Shown here: piece after piece, positions 1 through 6,650 of the stretch | Numbering within the stretch: position 1 is the stretch's first letter | How the letters are laid out: every line of letters starts with the position of its first letter | Source of the DNA: Euperipatoides rowelli | Lineage: Eukaryota > Onychophora > Udeonychophora > Euonychophora > Peripatopsidae | Assembly: GCA_003024985.2 (NCBI GenBank) | Contig: PXIH01S0029705.1 | Reading direction: 5' to 3' (one strand) | DNA: 10,775 nucleotides | Made by a program: the position numbers and the translations under genes | Notes under the pieces: generated by a model | Databases searched by the model: none | What the model was told of the DNA's origin: nothing | Seen by the model: only the letters and a program-made list of their open reading frames with translations

Positions 1-1454
1 TGTACACTAAATAAATAAATTCACAGCAAATATTTTTTTCCTTCAAACTTTTTTATTTAATCTCTTCAGCTGGTAGTTACAAAATGCATATTTTTTATTC
101 AGAATAATTCATCTATGCTAAATGTTAACCGGGTCTTATCACAAAGTATCATCTAATCACAAAAATTATAAAAAATAAAAACTTGTAAGAAATATTAAAT
201 TTCTAAGACTGCAGGTTTTTTTTTTTTTCTCCTTTCTAAAGATGTCTTTTTAAAAGCTTGTGGTTTAAATTATTTTCCTTTCTTTCTTTTTTTTTAATTT
301 ACTCAGTTGATTTTTTTTTTTTTTTTTAATATTACAGATTTTATCTCCCTGGTCTGATAGAATGTCTACAAAATTTCCTTATTTAAAAACAGAAATGATT
401 GTAATATTATCAAATATTTGCAAGATTTTATTTTAAAAGGACATCTTCCTGTTAGAAAAAAAAAAAAAAGCCTCAGATTTACACCCCCAGAATATTTTAC
501 ATAAATAACAAATAATAATACTAAATCAGGGTTTGAACCAAAAATTATTTGGTGTCACAGTCTATGCTAACGAACTGTCACCAAACCATTTAGGAAAATA
601 TTTAAATTTAACTTAAATATCTATAACTTTTGCTAGACCCTGTAAATTACATCAGATTTTTTGTAGAAACTTTCATTTATTGATTTTTACACGGATGGTA
701 GACTTATATCGAGATGCCAGATGTTTAGTTTTCACCAAGACATTCTGTTTTTCAATATGTTGTCATTGATGTATGTTAAAGACAGCCAAAACTTTAGTTA
801 TAGTAAAAGTTCAGAAACTTTTAATTTTTGTATCACCATAAAATATATTTGAACAGTAAACAAATGTGTTGTTGGCTATGAAAGCAAGTACTAGTCTCAG
901 ATCAAGGGTGAATGAATTAAACTCAATTGAACATAGAAATAGAAGTTTAACAATGAAATAGTTTGCCTATGACAAGTTCCGCTTTTAGATATTTTGCTTA
1001 TATACATTCATAAATGTATTATGTACAGAGCATTCGTAGTCTTCTTTCATTACAACAAATCATTTAAAAAATAAATGTTATACAACAAACAGTTTTTAGC
1101 AAAATGTAGGTAAACTCGTAAAGTATTTATTTCAATTTTAATACACCCCCATTCCATGCGAGTTCCTTTTGTGACCGAGAGCAATGTTTTTTTTTTTATT
1201 TTTATTATTATTATTTTATTAAAACATTCAAAAATTAATTACATAAAGCACAAAATAAAATTCAGATTTTACATAAACCTTCTACATGATCACTGCCTTA
1301 TTATCACCAATGTAACCCATTTACACCCATACAAAAGAGAAGACACTATACAAGCCTTCTATAGTCTGTCTTATAACTGATTCCAAAGTCTCCACCACAG
1401 TAATCGACCTAAAAAGTACCATACATCAAAGTAAAGTCATCAGCATTCTTCCCT
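1..1454. other. AT-rich non-coding stretch, no gene recognised
   Basis: No open frame here reads like a protein on either strand. The stretch holds long homopolymers (13 T at 216-228, 17 T at 311-327, 14 A at 456-469). A weak hairpin lies at 548-585, where TTTGGTGTCACAG faces CTGTCACCAAA. Several TTTATT words could be AATAAA polyadenylation signals on the minus strand, so a 3' UTR of a minus-strand gene is possible but not shown. A 74-codon plus ORF at 1156-1380 is dominated by poly-Phe/Ile from T runs and is treated as chance. Confidence 0.6.
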
Positions 1455-1472
1455 TTCTTTTTTTTAACTTTT
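1455..1472. repeat. Probable target-site duplication, left copy
   Basis: TTC, eight T, then AACTTT. It matches 1749-1762 apart from the length of the T run, and flanks the minus-strand SINE. Low complexity limits certainty. Confidence 0.5.
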
Positions 1473-1748
1473 TTTTATTTTTATTTTATTTTCCAAGAGG
1501 AGAAGAAATGTATCTTTTTGGTTAATTAAATTGAACTTAAAATTGAATATTTAACTGATTGAAACATGTACTCACAGGTTCCTTGATGTTACAAGGGCAG
1601 CGTACTTGGAAAAACCCGAGGTGGGATGTTAAAGCTAGGGAAAAAAACGTTCCTTAACTGCCCAAGCCGAGGCGCGAACCTGTACTCCTCAGCATATGCC
1701 TTCGGTTCATCAAGCGTAAGTGAATCCCCTCGACCACGGAACCGAGAC
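1473..1748 (-). mobile_element. tRNA-derived SINE, minus orientation
   Basis: On the minus strand a pol III-type head runs from about 1749 downward. The A-box-like TGGTCGAGGGG is at 1726-1736 and the B-box GGTTCGCGCC at 1671-1680. The head resembles the Ser/Leu tRNA class with a long variable region, but the anticodon arm no longer pairs. A body follows (about 1565-1655) that is clearly related to the plus-strand copy at 4180-4300, then an A-rich tail, which on the plus strand is the T-rich run at 1473-1493. The flanks 1455-1472 and 1749-1762 are the same word, TTC-Tn-AACTTT, differing only in T-run length (8 versus 5), and are probable target-site duplications. The 3' boundary is approximate because the tail and duplication are both low complexity. 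Confidence 0.7.
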
Positions 1749-1762
1749 TTCTTTTTAACTTT
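1749..1762. repeat. Probable target-site duplication, right copy
   Basis: TTC, five T, then AACTTT, immediately beside the 5' end of the SINE head. It is the partner of 1455-1472. Confidence 0.5.
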
Positions 1763-1769
1763 ATTACAT

Positions 1770-2297
1770 TATTAAATAAAGTTATTCTATCCAAAAACAA
1801 TTATTTATTTCAACAAATATATTAAAAACTTTTCTCACTTCTTCACAAAAAAATAAAACAAATGTTCAATATCTTCCACTTGAGCCTTACACAATTACAC
1901 GGTATTTGATCTTCTGACAACATATTTAGCACCCACAATCTTTTCTTTGTTGGCAAAATTCCACAAAATACCTTTATCATAAAATTCTGAAAACAGTCCA
2001 TCGCTTTCATTTTAACCACCACATCCAAATTAATACATGCATTTCTATATTATTCCGATATCATTTTATTGATACCATACTTTATAATACTCCTTATAGG
2101 TGAGCTTGTCCTCTTTCAGTTCCATAATTCTTATATTACTATATGTTTCATTATACTCTTTAAACAATGTGTCATTGTGAAGAAAGGTCACTTTCCAAAA
2201 TTCTTCACCGAATTTATCCCCCCCCCCCCCAATACATATTTTTTAACAAAATTGGAGCAATGTTTTGTCAAACATGTCCTTGGATATAGCCATGAAA
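1770..2297 (-). pseudogene. Decayed LINE C-terminus (post-RT region and zinc-knuckle)
   Basis: This is a remnant of a non-LTR retrotransposon polyprotein, read from high to low coordinates. A 48-codon segment at 2069-2212, rich in Lys, Glu, Tyr and Trp, ends in a TAA at 2066-2068. It is open upstream through a Gly run made by a 13-C tract (2218-2230) to another TAA. After a frameshift, 1843-2028 carries a G-I-LPT-K-x-x-L motif near 1947-1966, then a Cys-x-Cys. A further shift gives VEDIEHLF and then a Cys-Glu-Glu segment down to about 1800. G-x-LPT followed by Cys, E-x-x-H-x-F and Cys is the signature of the zinc-binding domain at the end of LINE reverse transcriptases (zf-RVT family); L1/Tx1-like elements are a plausible source. 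The copy has several stops and frameshifts and is not functional. The T-rich plus-strand ORF at 2069-2314 is its shadow. Confidence 0.65.
2218..2230. repeat. Poly-C tract, 13 bases
   Basis: An uninterrupted run of 13 C lies inside the LINE remnant, where on the minus strand it reads as consecutive Gly codons. Such tracts slip during replication and sequencing, so its length may vary or be wrong. Confidence 0.95.
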
Positions 2298-2299
2298 GT

Positions 2300-2370
2300 C
2301 AGTGCCGGATTTAGTTATAGGCTGCACCTAGGGCCTCAGCATTTTAGGAGCCTCATCAATTTTAAGTCTC
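2300..2370 (+). mobile_element. Possible hAT-type terminal fragment
   Basis: The sequence abruptly becomes more GC-rich and begins CAGTGCCGGATTTAG, followed by a GGGCCTCAG word. CAGTG at the very tip is usual for hAT-superfamily terminal inverted repeats. No matching inverted copy and no 8-bp duplication of the preceding ATGAAAGT were found in the window, so this is at best one end of an element or a solo fragment. It abuts the LINE remnant exactly, which supports a junction between two unrelated elements here. Confidence 0.3.
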
Positions 2371-2614
2371 TTAACTTTTGTGCTTACACTTTTTTTTATA
2401 CCTTTTTTCTTCATGATTTCATATTTCAGACATGCGGAAGGTAAAAGGTATGTTAGAAAATGAGAATAAACGTTCCAAAAAAAAAAGCACCAGCCCTATT
2501 ATCCTTATCTTCAATGTCATATTATAGGTACTGATGTTAAACAGACTTTATCTTTGACATACACGCACAGCAAAAAGCCTATAAAGGTTATGTTCAGTGA
2601 AGGTGGTAGCCACA

Positions 2615-2752
2615 TCAGTCAGGAAATTTGGATTTAGGAAAAGCTTGACCAAATACTCCCCAATCTGGTGGTGTACCATCCTGCTTAAAACCAACCAATG
2701 TTGGAACTGTGGTGCACAGGGTAGATTGAATCTTTTCCCGTATAGAAGCCAT
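2615..2752 (-). CDS. Unrecognised 45-residue ORF, possible 5' exon
   Basis: The ORF starts at ATG 2750-2752 in the context TCAAAATGGC, a good Kozak-type match (A at -3, G at +4), and runs without interruption to a TGA at 2615-2617. The protein begins MASIREKIQS and contains a TLVGFKQDGTPPDWG segment. Its amino-acid mix is balanced and not the Phe/Ile/Lys bias of chance ORFs in this DNA. The local sequence is also more GC-rich than its surroundings and carries a CpG. No family is recognised, and there is no signal peptide or membrane segment. It could be a short protein, or the first exon of a minus-strand gene whose remaining exons lie outside; GTATTT near the Trp codon is one conceivable donor. 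The longer plus-strand ORF at 2597-2821 covers the same bases and is judged the shadow, but the choice is not certain. Confidence 0.35.
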   Translation of the reverse strand: MASIREKIQSTLCTTVPTLVGFKQDGTPPDWGVFGQAFPKSKFPD

Positions 2753-3346
2753 TTTGATTGTGTAGCGCCACCTATTGTTATCCAGCCTGCCCTTATTACA
2801 AAAACAGTAAAACTTTTATGAGTTTGCTTACATTTTGCTATAAACTGTTCACTGCGACCTATTATGTTTTTTAACGATTTTTCTAAATGAGCGAAAAGAG
2901 TTTATGAATACACTGTTTAATGGATTTGACTTTATTTAATTGGTAATTTTAATAAAAGCTTTAATATCAAAGGACAATCATGACAAAATAATGTAGAATT
3001 TAACACTTAAAATTAATTGTAATATTTGATTTATAAGTACAGAATATTAAAATAATGATTTTTTTTTAAAAAAAAGTTTATTTTGCACAATTTCACCATT
3101 TGATTGTCAGATAAAAATGATCATTAAAATCGTCTTTGTAAAATACATTGTAATCAAATGTGACAGAACCAATATATTGATGAATTTGATGATAGAAAAG
3201 CTGTTTTAAAATAAACGATACTTCCATTGTTTGGTCATACCCTCAAACTTAATTGTGATTTGTTTTTCTAAATTTAAGGCTCATTTATATTTCTACGTAA
3301 AACTGTCCATCAAGCAAAACATGAATAGCTCGCCATCAGATCATAT
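2753..3346. other. AT-rich stretch, nothing recognised
   Basis: The bases just above 2752 could be 5' UTR or promoter of the 45-codon ORF (GGTGGCGCTACACAATC next to the start). The rest shows only AT-rich words and a T9A8 palindrome at 3059-3075. No gene, RNA or element boundary was seen. Confidence 0.5.
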
Positions 3347-3439
3347 GCAATGCTGCAGACAGGCATGTGCAATGCTGCAGACAGACATGTGCAATGCTGC
3401 AGACAGGCATGTGCAATGCTGCAGACAGGCATGTGCAAT
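3347..3439 (+). repeat. 22-bp minisatellite, 4.2 copies
   Basis: The unit is GCAATGCTGCAGACAGGCAT followed by GT. Full copies start at 3347, 3369, 3391 and 3413, with a partial GCAAT at 3435-3439. Copy 2 has A instead of G in the GGCAT part (ACAT); the others are identical. Each unit contains the palindrome CTGCAG. The 72-codon ORF at 3231-3449 exists only because the repeat keeps cycling through open frames. Related AATGCTGCAG words appear singly at about 3771 and 3824. Confidence 0.95.
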
Positions 3440-3549
3440 TAAAACATAGACGATCCATCAACATCTCTAGTTATTAAAAAAAAATCTATTGTTTACCCCT
3501 AGCGATCAATTTGTTCTCCATCTTGGTAGCTGTTAAACCAATCATATCG

Positions 3550-3589
3550 TAGGTTTATAAGTAGAATTGACATACTACTTATAAACCTA
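3550..3589. repeat. Perfect 15-bp inverted repeat (hairpin)
   Basis: The arm TAGGTTTATAAGTAG at 3550-3564 is followed by a 10-base spacer and the exact reverse complement at 3575-3589. It can form a stem of 15 pairs. No T-run terminator or element end is attached to it. Confidence 0.9.
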
Positions 3590-3935
3590 TAACAGCTTAT
3601 TTGAAAATGAAAATGTCATAATATAGTAAAAATAAAATATTTTGCACAATACTCAAAGCTTTTGGAATTCATTTTGATGCTTCAAACTAAAAACGATAAC
3701 AACTGTTGGAAATAAGAAGAGAATTCTGATTGGCTATTGTATAGATAAATTTCAATTGATCATGGACATAATGCTGCAGAAAACTGAAAAAAAAATATGG
3801 TCCCGTCCTCATGGTCCAGTCTGCAGCAATGCAGTTGAAAGACGCGAGTCTAAAATGCGCTCATATAAGTTTCATTTTGCCATATTGCGCATGTACAATT
3901 AAGATGGCTAGCAGCTTTATTTTTTGTATTTACAG
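3590..3935. other. Non-coding stretch with a small CpG-containing part
   Basis: Mostly AT-rich up to 3800. From 3800 to 3920 it is richer in GC and CpG (GACGCGAG, TGCGCTC, TTGCGCATG) and contains AAGATGGC at 3901-3908, a word often found near animal transcription starts. The 67-codon ORF at 3811-4014 runs straight into the telomere-like repeats and is not considered a gene. A promoter is conceivable but unsupported. Confidence 0.35.
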
Positions 3936-3969
3936 CCCTAACCTTACCCTAACCCTGAACCCTAACTCC
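3936..3969 (-). repeat. Degenerate telomere-like repeats
   Basis: Reads CCCTAACCTTACCCTAACCC and continues as TGAACCCTAACTCC. These are imperfect copies of CCCTAA, the complement of the TTAGGG telomere repeat of most animals. It is short and interrupted, consistent with an interstitial telomere-like patch rather than a chromosome end. Confidence 0.55.
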
Positions 3970-4179
3970 AACCAAATATTAAACCCACTTTTCCCCAACC
4001 CTATGATAATCTAGAAGTGAAATAATCCTTTTTTGATCGATTTCGAGAAGTTTGATTCAATTTCCGGTCAATTTAAGGGAATGATGAAAATATATGCGCA
4101 GATGTCAAAAACGCAGTAGAAATATAAAAGCATGTTTTAGAGTCTCTTGTGAAAGCAAAGGTAAAGACATAAGTTAGAC

Positions 4180-4300
4180 GTTCCAGGTCACGTCTCAGTG
4201 AAGCCGGTTATAACGTTTTTTTCCCTTGCTATTAACACTCTTCCAGGGTTTTTTAACCAAACATGCCGGCTTACTTAAGAACCCGTGGTAGAATATAAAT
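4180..4300 (+). mobile_element. Diverged SINE copy sharing the central domain of the 1473-1748 element
   Basis: From about 4186 the plus strand aligns with the minus strand of the first SINE. AGGTCACGTCTC corresponds to the B-box region AGGTTCGCGCCTC. It is followed by AACGTTTTTTTCCCT at 4212-4226 (identical 15 bases in both), GCT-TTAACA with one inserted base, a GGGTTTTT word, and an AAGAACCCGTG/AAGGAACCTGTG match near 4276-4287. The tRNA-like head upstream of 4180 is too diverged to recognise, and no target-site duplication was found, so both ends are approximate. The shared block probably corresponds to one of the conserved central domains described for animal SINE superfamilies; which one was not determined. 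Confidence 0.5.
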
Positions 4301-5275
4301 TAATAACTATAATAAATAAGAAATTAAATGCATTACAATCGATTAAAATGAATATTACCTGCTTATGGCGGTAACTTTATTTTTTTTTAAAAAAAAATTT
4401 ATGCACACATCTTTTCTGTGACAGATTAAAACGGATTGCAGTTCTGTTCGTTAAAAATATAAATGAACCATTAAACATGGCAATTCTACTTTTTTTTTAA
4501 AAAATTATAATATTAAAAATCACATTAAAATATTTATAAGAGATCATACTTTAACAGCAATATTATCAAAATATGTGAATTTTTTTATGCATTTGTTTAT
4601 AATTTTCTGATTTTTTTTTCTATTTTTAATTTGATTATTTTTATGCCTGAATATAAAAAAAATATCGTAATTATTTTTTTAATACTTCATATAAATACAT
4701 TTATAAAAATAAAATTAATGTTATTTGATTCTTCATTTCAATATAATCTAAACAAATTGTTTCTTACTTTCTTTAAACAATCAATTGAAGTCATTCGGAC
4801 CATAACTAAGCAGTTTCGCTTAAGCATACAAAATGTTTATATTGTTAATGACGGCATGAGTTCGAATATAATTTTTGTGTAAATTAATAATTGTATTATA
4901 TGTTTTTTTCTTGAATATTAAATTGTACTAATTTTTATAAATTTAAAATGTAAATAAATATATTTTTTTTGAAAAAATAATACAACTGATTGCTTTAATT
5001 CTATCAAAACATCTCCCTCAGTGACCCCTATATGTCAACTGCTTATAGTACAAAAACAAAGTAAAGTCATAATTATAGTATTCATTACGATATGTATTTT
5101 TTTTATTAAATAAACAAAAATATTTTTTTATTAAAACAAAAATTAAAATTTACATAAATATGCTACAGTAATTTTCTAATACGGTAAATAATGATATCCA
5201 ACGACAATGGCAATCTGGTAAAGAGCACAATTTCGTACAAGAATTTAGACAATTATTTCAAATTTTAAAGCAATT
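4301..5275. other. Very AT-rich stretch, no gene recognised
   Basis: Contains T/A palindromes at 4380-4397 and 4490-4504 and many homopolymers. An 83-codon ORF at 4631-4882 is Ile/Phe/Leu/Lys-rich at its start. Its last third (from about 4770) looks more protein-like, but the opposite strand is almost equally open and no motif is present, so it is not called. On the minus strand AATAAA words (plus-strand TTTATT at 5102-5107 and again near 5127) lie about 170 bases beyond the stop of the zinc-finger relic and could be its polyadenylation signals. Confidence 0.45.
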
Positions 5276-5473
5276 TTATATCATGATGTTGATACCATGA
5301 GCAGGGCTTTCGCTGATCTCAGGATAGCTCTCCACATTTGGTTTAAATTCTTCTGTCGAATTATGAGTAGGCATTCTATTTTTCATTAGGATTTTCCTAT
5401 GTTTTTGTGATTCCAGTCGAATCGCCATCTGTTTTTCATCTATAACTTTCAAATTACAAAGTTTACAATAAAC

Positions 5474-5489
5474 AATAAAAAAATTCTCG
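5474..5489. repeat. SINE target-site duplication, left copy
   Basis: AATAAAAAAATTCTCG, identical over all 16 bases to 5817-5832. Confidence 0.9.
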
Positions 5490-5816
5490 TACAGCTCCGG
5501 TGATCCAGCGGTATGAGTTACTGCTGTAATCAGAGATAGTGCATATAAGGGGAGCAGGTTCGCTCCCCGGGTGCCCTCGGTGCCGAGGGATAACAGAATT
5601 TTCTTTCATAGTTGTACGGCACCGGGGAATTCTTCTCTTTCTAATGTACTATCTGAAAGATTTTTCAAGGCAGAATTGGATTTATGGTATGATATTGAAT
5701 GAACGTGGACTAAGCACAATGAATATCACCACTGTTGCACAAGGAATATCACCACTGTTGTATCCTGTTTCGACAGCCTGTAATTGTACATAATTTGTAA
5801 CTAGAATATAAATGTA
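5490..5816 (+). mobile_element. Intact tRNA-derived SINE with perfect target-site duplication
   Basis: The 327-bp insert is flanked by identical 16-bp copies of AATAAAAAAATTCTCG (5474-5489 and 5817-5832). Its head has an A-box TGATCCAGCGG at 5501-5511 and a B-box GGTTCGCTCCC at 5557-5567. The segment CTG-CTGTAAT-CAG between them resembles a tRNA-Tyr anticodon arm (GTA), though pairing is incomplete. The body contains a CCCTCGG-TG-CCGAGGG palindrome (5574-5589) and a 17-bp direct repeat (5721-5737, 5744-5760), and ends in AATATAAATGTA without a long A tail. The exact duplication implies a fairly recent insertion. The plus ORF at 5539-5793 lies wholly inside it and is not a gene. It shares only the tRNA-like layout with the other SINE copies here and appears to be a different family. 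Confidence 0.85.
5721..5760 (+). repeat. 17-bp direct repeat inside the SINE
   Basis: GAATATCACCACTGTTG occurs at 5721-5737 and again at 5744-5760, six bases apart. It looks like a local duplication in the 3' half of the element. Confidence 0.95.
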
Positions 5817-5832
5817 AATAAAAAAATTCTCG
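5817..5832. repeat. SINE target-site duplication, right copy
   Basis: AATAAAAAAATTCTCG, identical to 5474-5489. On the minus strand this tract holds the T run in which the zinc-finger frame slips. Confidence 0.9.
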
Positions 5833-6119
5833 CAGATTCTTTAAGCAATTTTTTTTAATATGTGAACTACTCTTAAAGTATGCTAAAGCTGGAAGTTACT
5901 CATGAAATGAATTCTTGCAAATGTCACACTCCAAAGGAAGAACTTGTAAATCGTCAATTTGTTGAATCTGAAGTTAAATTAATCTTCTCTTCTCCAGATA
6001 GTCTTGATTCCAGACAGTCACATTTAATGAAGACTGATAAAGCTTTATAACTGAAGATCAAATTCATCTTTAAAGAGCATGCACAAAATGGCTAACTATA
6101 AAGGATCTAATTTTAATGA

Positions 6120-6495
6120 CCTGATTCTTTTAACTTCAAACTGATATTAAAAAAACCGATAAAAGACATTAGTAATTTTGAGAATACTGTTATGGACACA
6201 GTATATAACTCGGTAAAGTATGTAATGTTATTGAAAATATTAAAATACAAAGATAAGGTGTTGATTTTAATATGTACAGAAATCAGGCATGTCTTTACAT
6301 TATATAATGAAACTATCAAAACGGTCATAAACGTTGACAATATTTTAAAAGCAGTAAACAGAGGTAGGCGGATTACACACTGTTAAAGGTATATATTTCC
6401 CTAAAAATGTTAAATACCTTGGTATTGATTTGTCTGATAAAACCTGCATGGAGAAACTAGAAAATAAATTGGTGGAGATTGCGGGATATGACTGA
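6120..6495 (+). pseudogene. Coding-like segment of unknown family, frameshifted
   Basis: The frame is open from 6120 to a TAA at 6384-6386. From about 6165 it has a balanced, charged composition, beginning near DISNFENTVMDTVYNS and including DNILKAVN near its end. The frame offset by +1 is then open across the junction and continues to a TGA at 6493-6495, with KGIYFPKNVKYLGIDLSD and a Glu/Lys-rich end. A single-base slip near 6358 would join the two. VKYLGI also occurs in the thumb region of LINE reverse transcriptases, but no catalytic motif is visible, so that link is weak. A GAG|GTAGGC word near 6362 could instead be a splice donor. The minus-strand ORF at 6113-6340 is Phe/Ile/Leu-rich and judged a shadow. 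The segment lies head-to-head with the zinc-finger relic; no function can be assigned. Confidence 0.3.
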
Positions 6496-6650
6496 CCTAT
6501 GGTTTGTTATTTGAGTCTTAAGAACATTTAATGTTTGGTACAGGTGTGCAGTAAACCATATCCTTAAAATAACCCCACTTGTTTTTTGTTTTTTTGTGTG
6601 GAGTTATGTACCAAACCTTAATTTTCTTAAGACTCAACAGACACCATAGG
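6496..6650. repeat. 155-bp imperfect fold-back (inverted repeat)
   Basis: The left arm 6496-6542 begins CCTATGGTTTG and contains TTGAGTCTTAAGAA and TTTGGTACA. The right arm 6607-6650 is its near reverse complement and ends CAACAGACACCATAGG, with the TTCTTAAGACTCAA core exact. The spacer is 64 bases and has a smaller inner pair (AACCCCAC against GTGGAGTT). The transcript of either strand would form a long stem. No flanking duplication was seen, so it could be a miniature element or a structured transcript region. Confidence 0.85.

Larger units (their letters stand above)
5276..5976 (-). pseudogene. Decayed gene for two tandem U1/matrin-type C2H2 zinc fingers, split by a SINE
   Basis: Read on the minus strand, 5833-5973 encodes a finger with Cys codons at 5926-5928 and 5917-5919, twelve positions, then Tyr at 5878-5880 and His at 5860-5862. 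The second finger, at 5276-5489, has Cys at 5465-5467 and 5456-5458, twelve residues, Arg at 5417-5419 and His at 5399-5401, followed by a charged tail and TAA at 5276-5278. Both fit the U1/matrin spacing C-x2-C-x12-H-x5-H, with FKSSSHIKK and LESQKHRKI around the last His. In both, the first His is replaced (Tyr, Arg). There is an in-frame TAA at 5896-5898 inside finger 1 and one at 5974-5976 upstream. Between the fingers the frame slips by one base in a 7-T tract, and a 327-bp SINE is inserted at that tract. Fingers of this type usually bind RNA, often double-stranded. The parent gene, and any exons above 5976, are not identified. Confidence 0.65.

Noticed and set aside
1655-1749. tRNA-Ser or tRNA-Leu gene on the minus strand
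   Set aside because: The anticodon and acceptor arms do not pair, and the sequence continues into a SINE body with tail and probable target-site duplications.
2069-2314. 81-codon plus ORF
   Set aside because: Phe/Ile-rich shadow of the minus-strand LINE remnant, including a poly-Pro run from the C13 tract.
3231-3449. 72-codon plus ORF with Cys-rich repeats
   Set aside because: The apparent repeats are the 22-bp minisatellite read in successive frames.
5495-5575. tRNA-Tyr gene
   Set aside because: A- and B-boxes and a GTA-like loop are present, but stems are incomplete and it is the head of the 327-bp SINE.
5539-5793. 84-codon plus ORF
   Set aside because: Entirely inside the SINE body between its target-site duplications.
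5880-6050. 56-codon plus ORF beginning MLKLEVTHEMNSCKC, protein-like
   Set aside because: It lies antisense to zinc finger 1, whose C-x2-C-x12-x-x5-H pattern repeats in finger 2. The plus ORF has no motif and is preceded by a stop.
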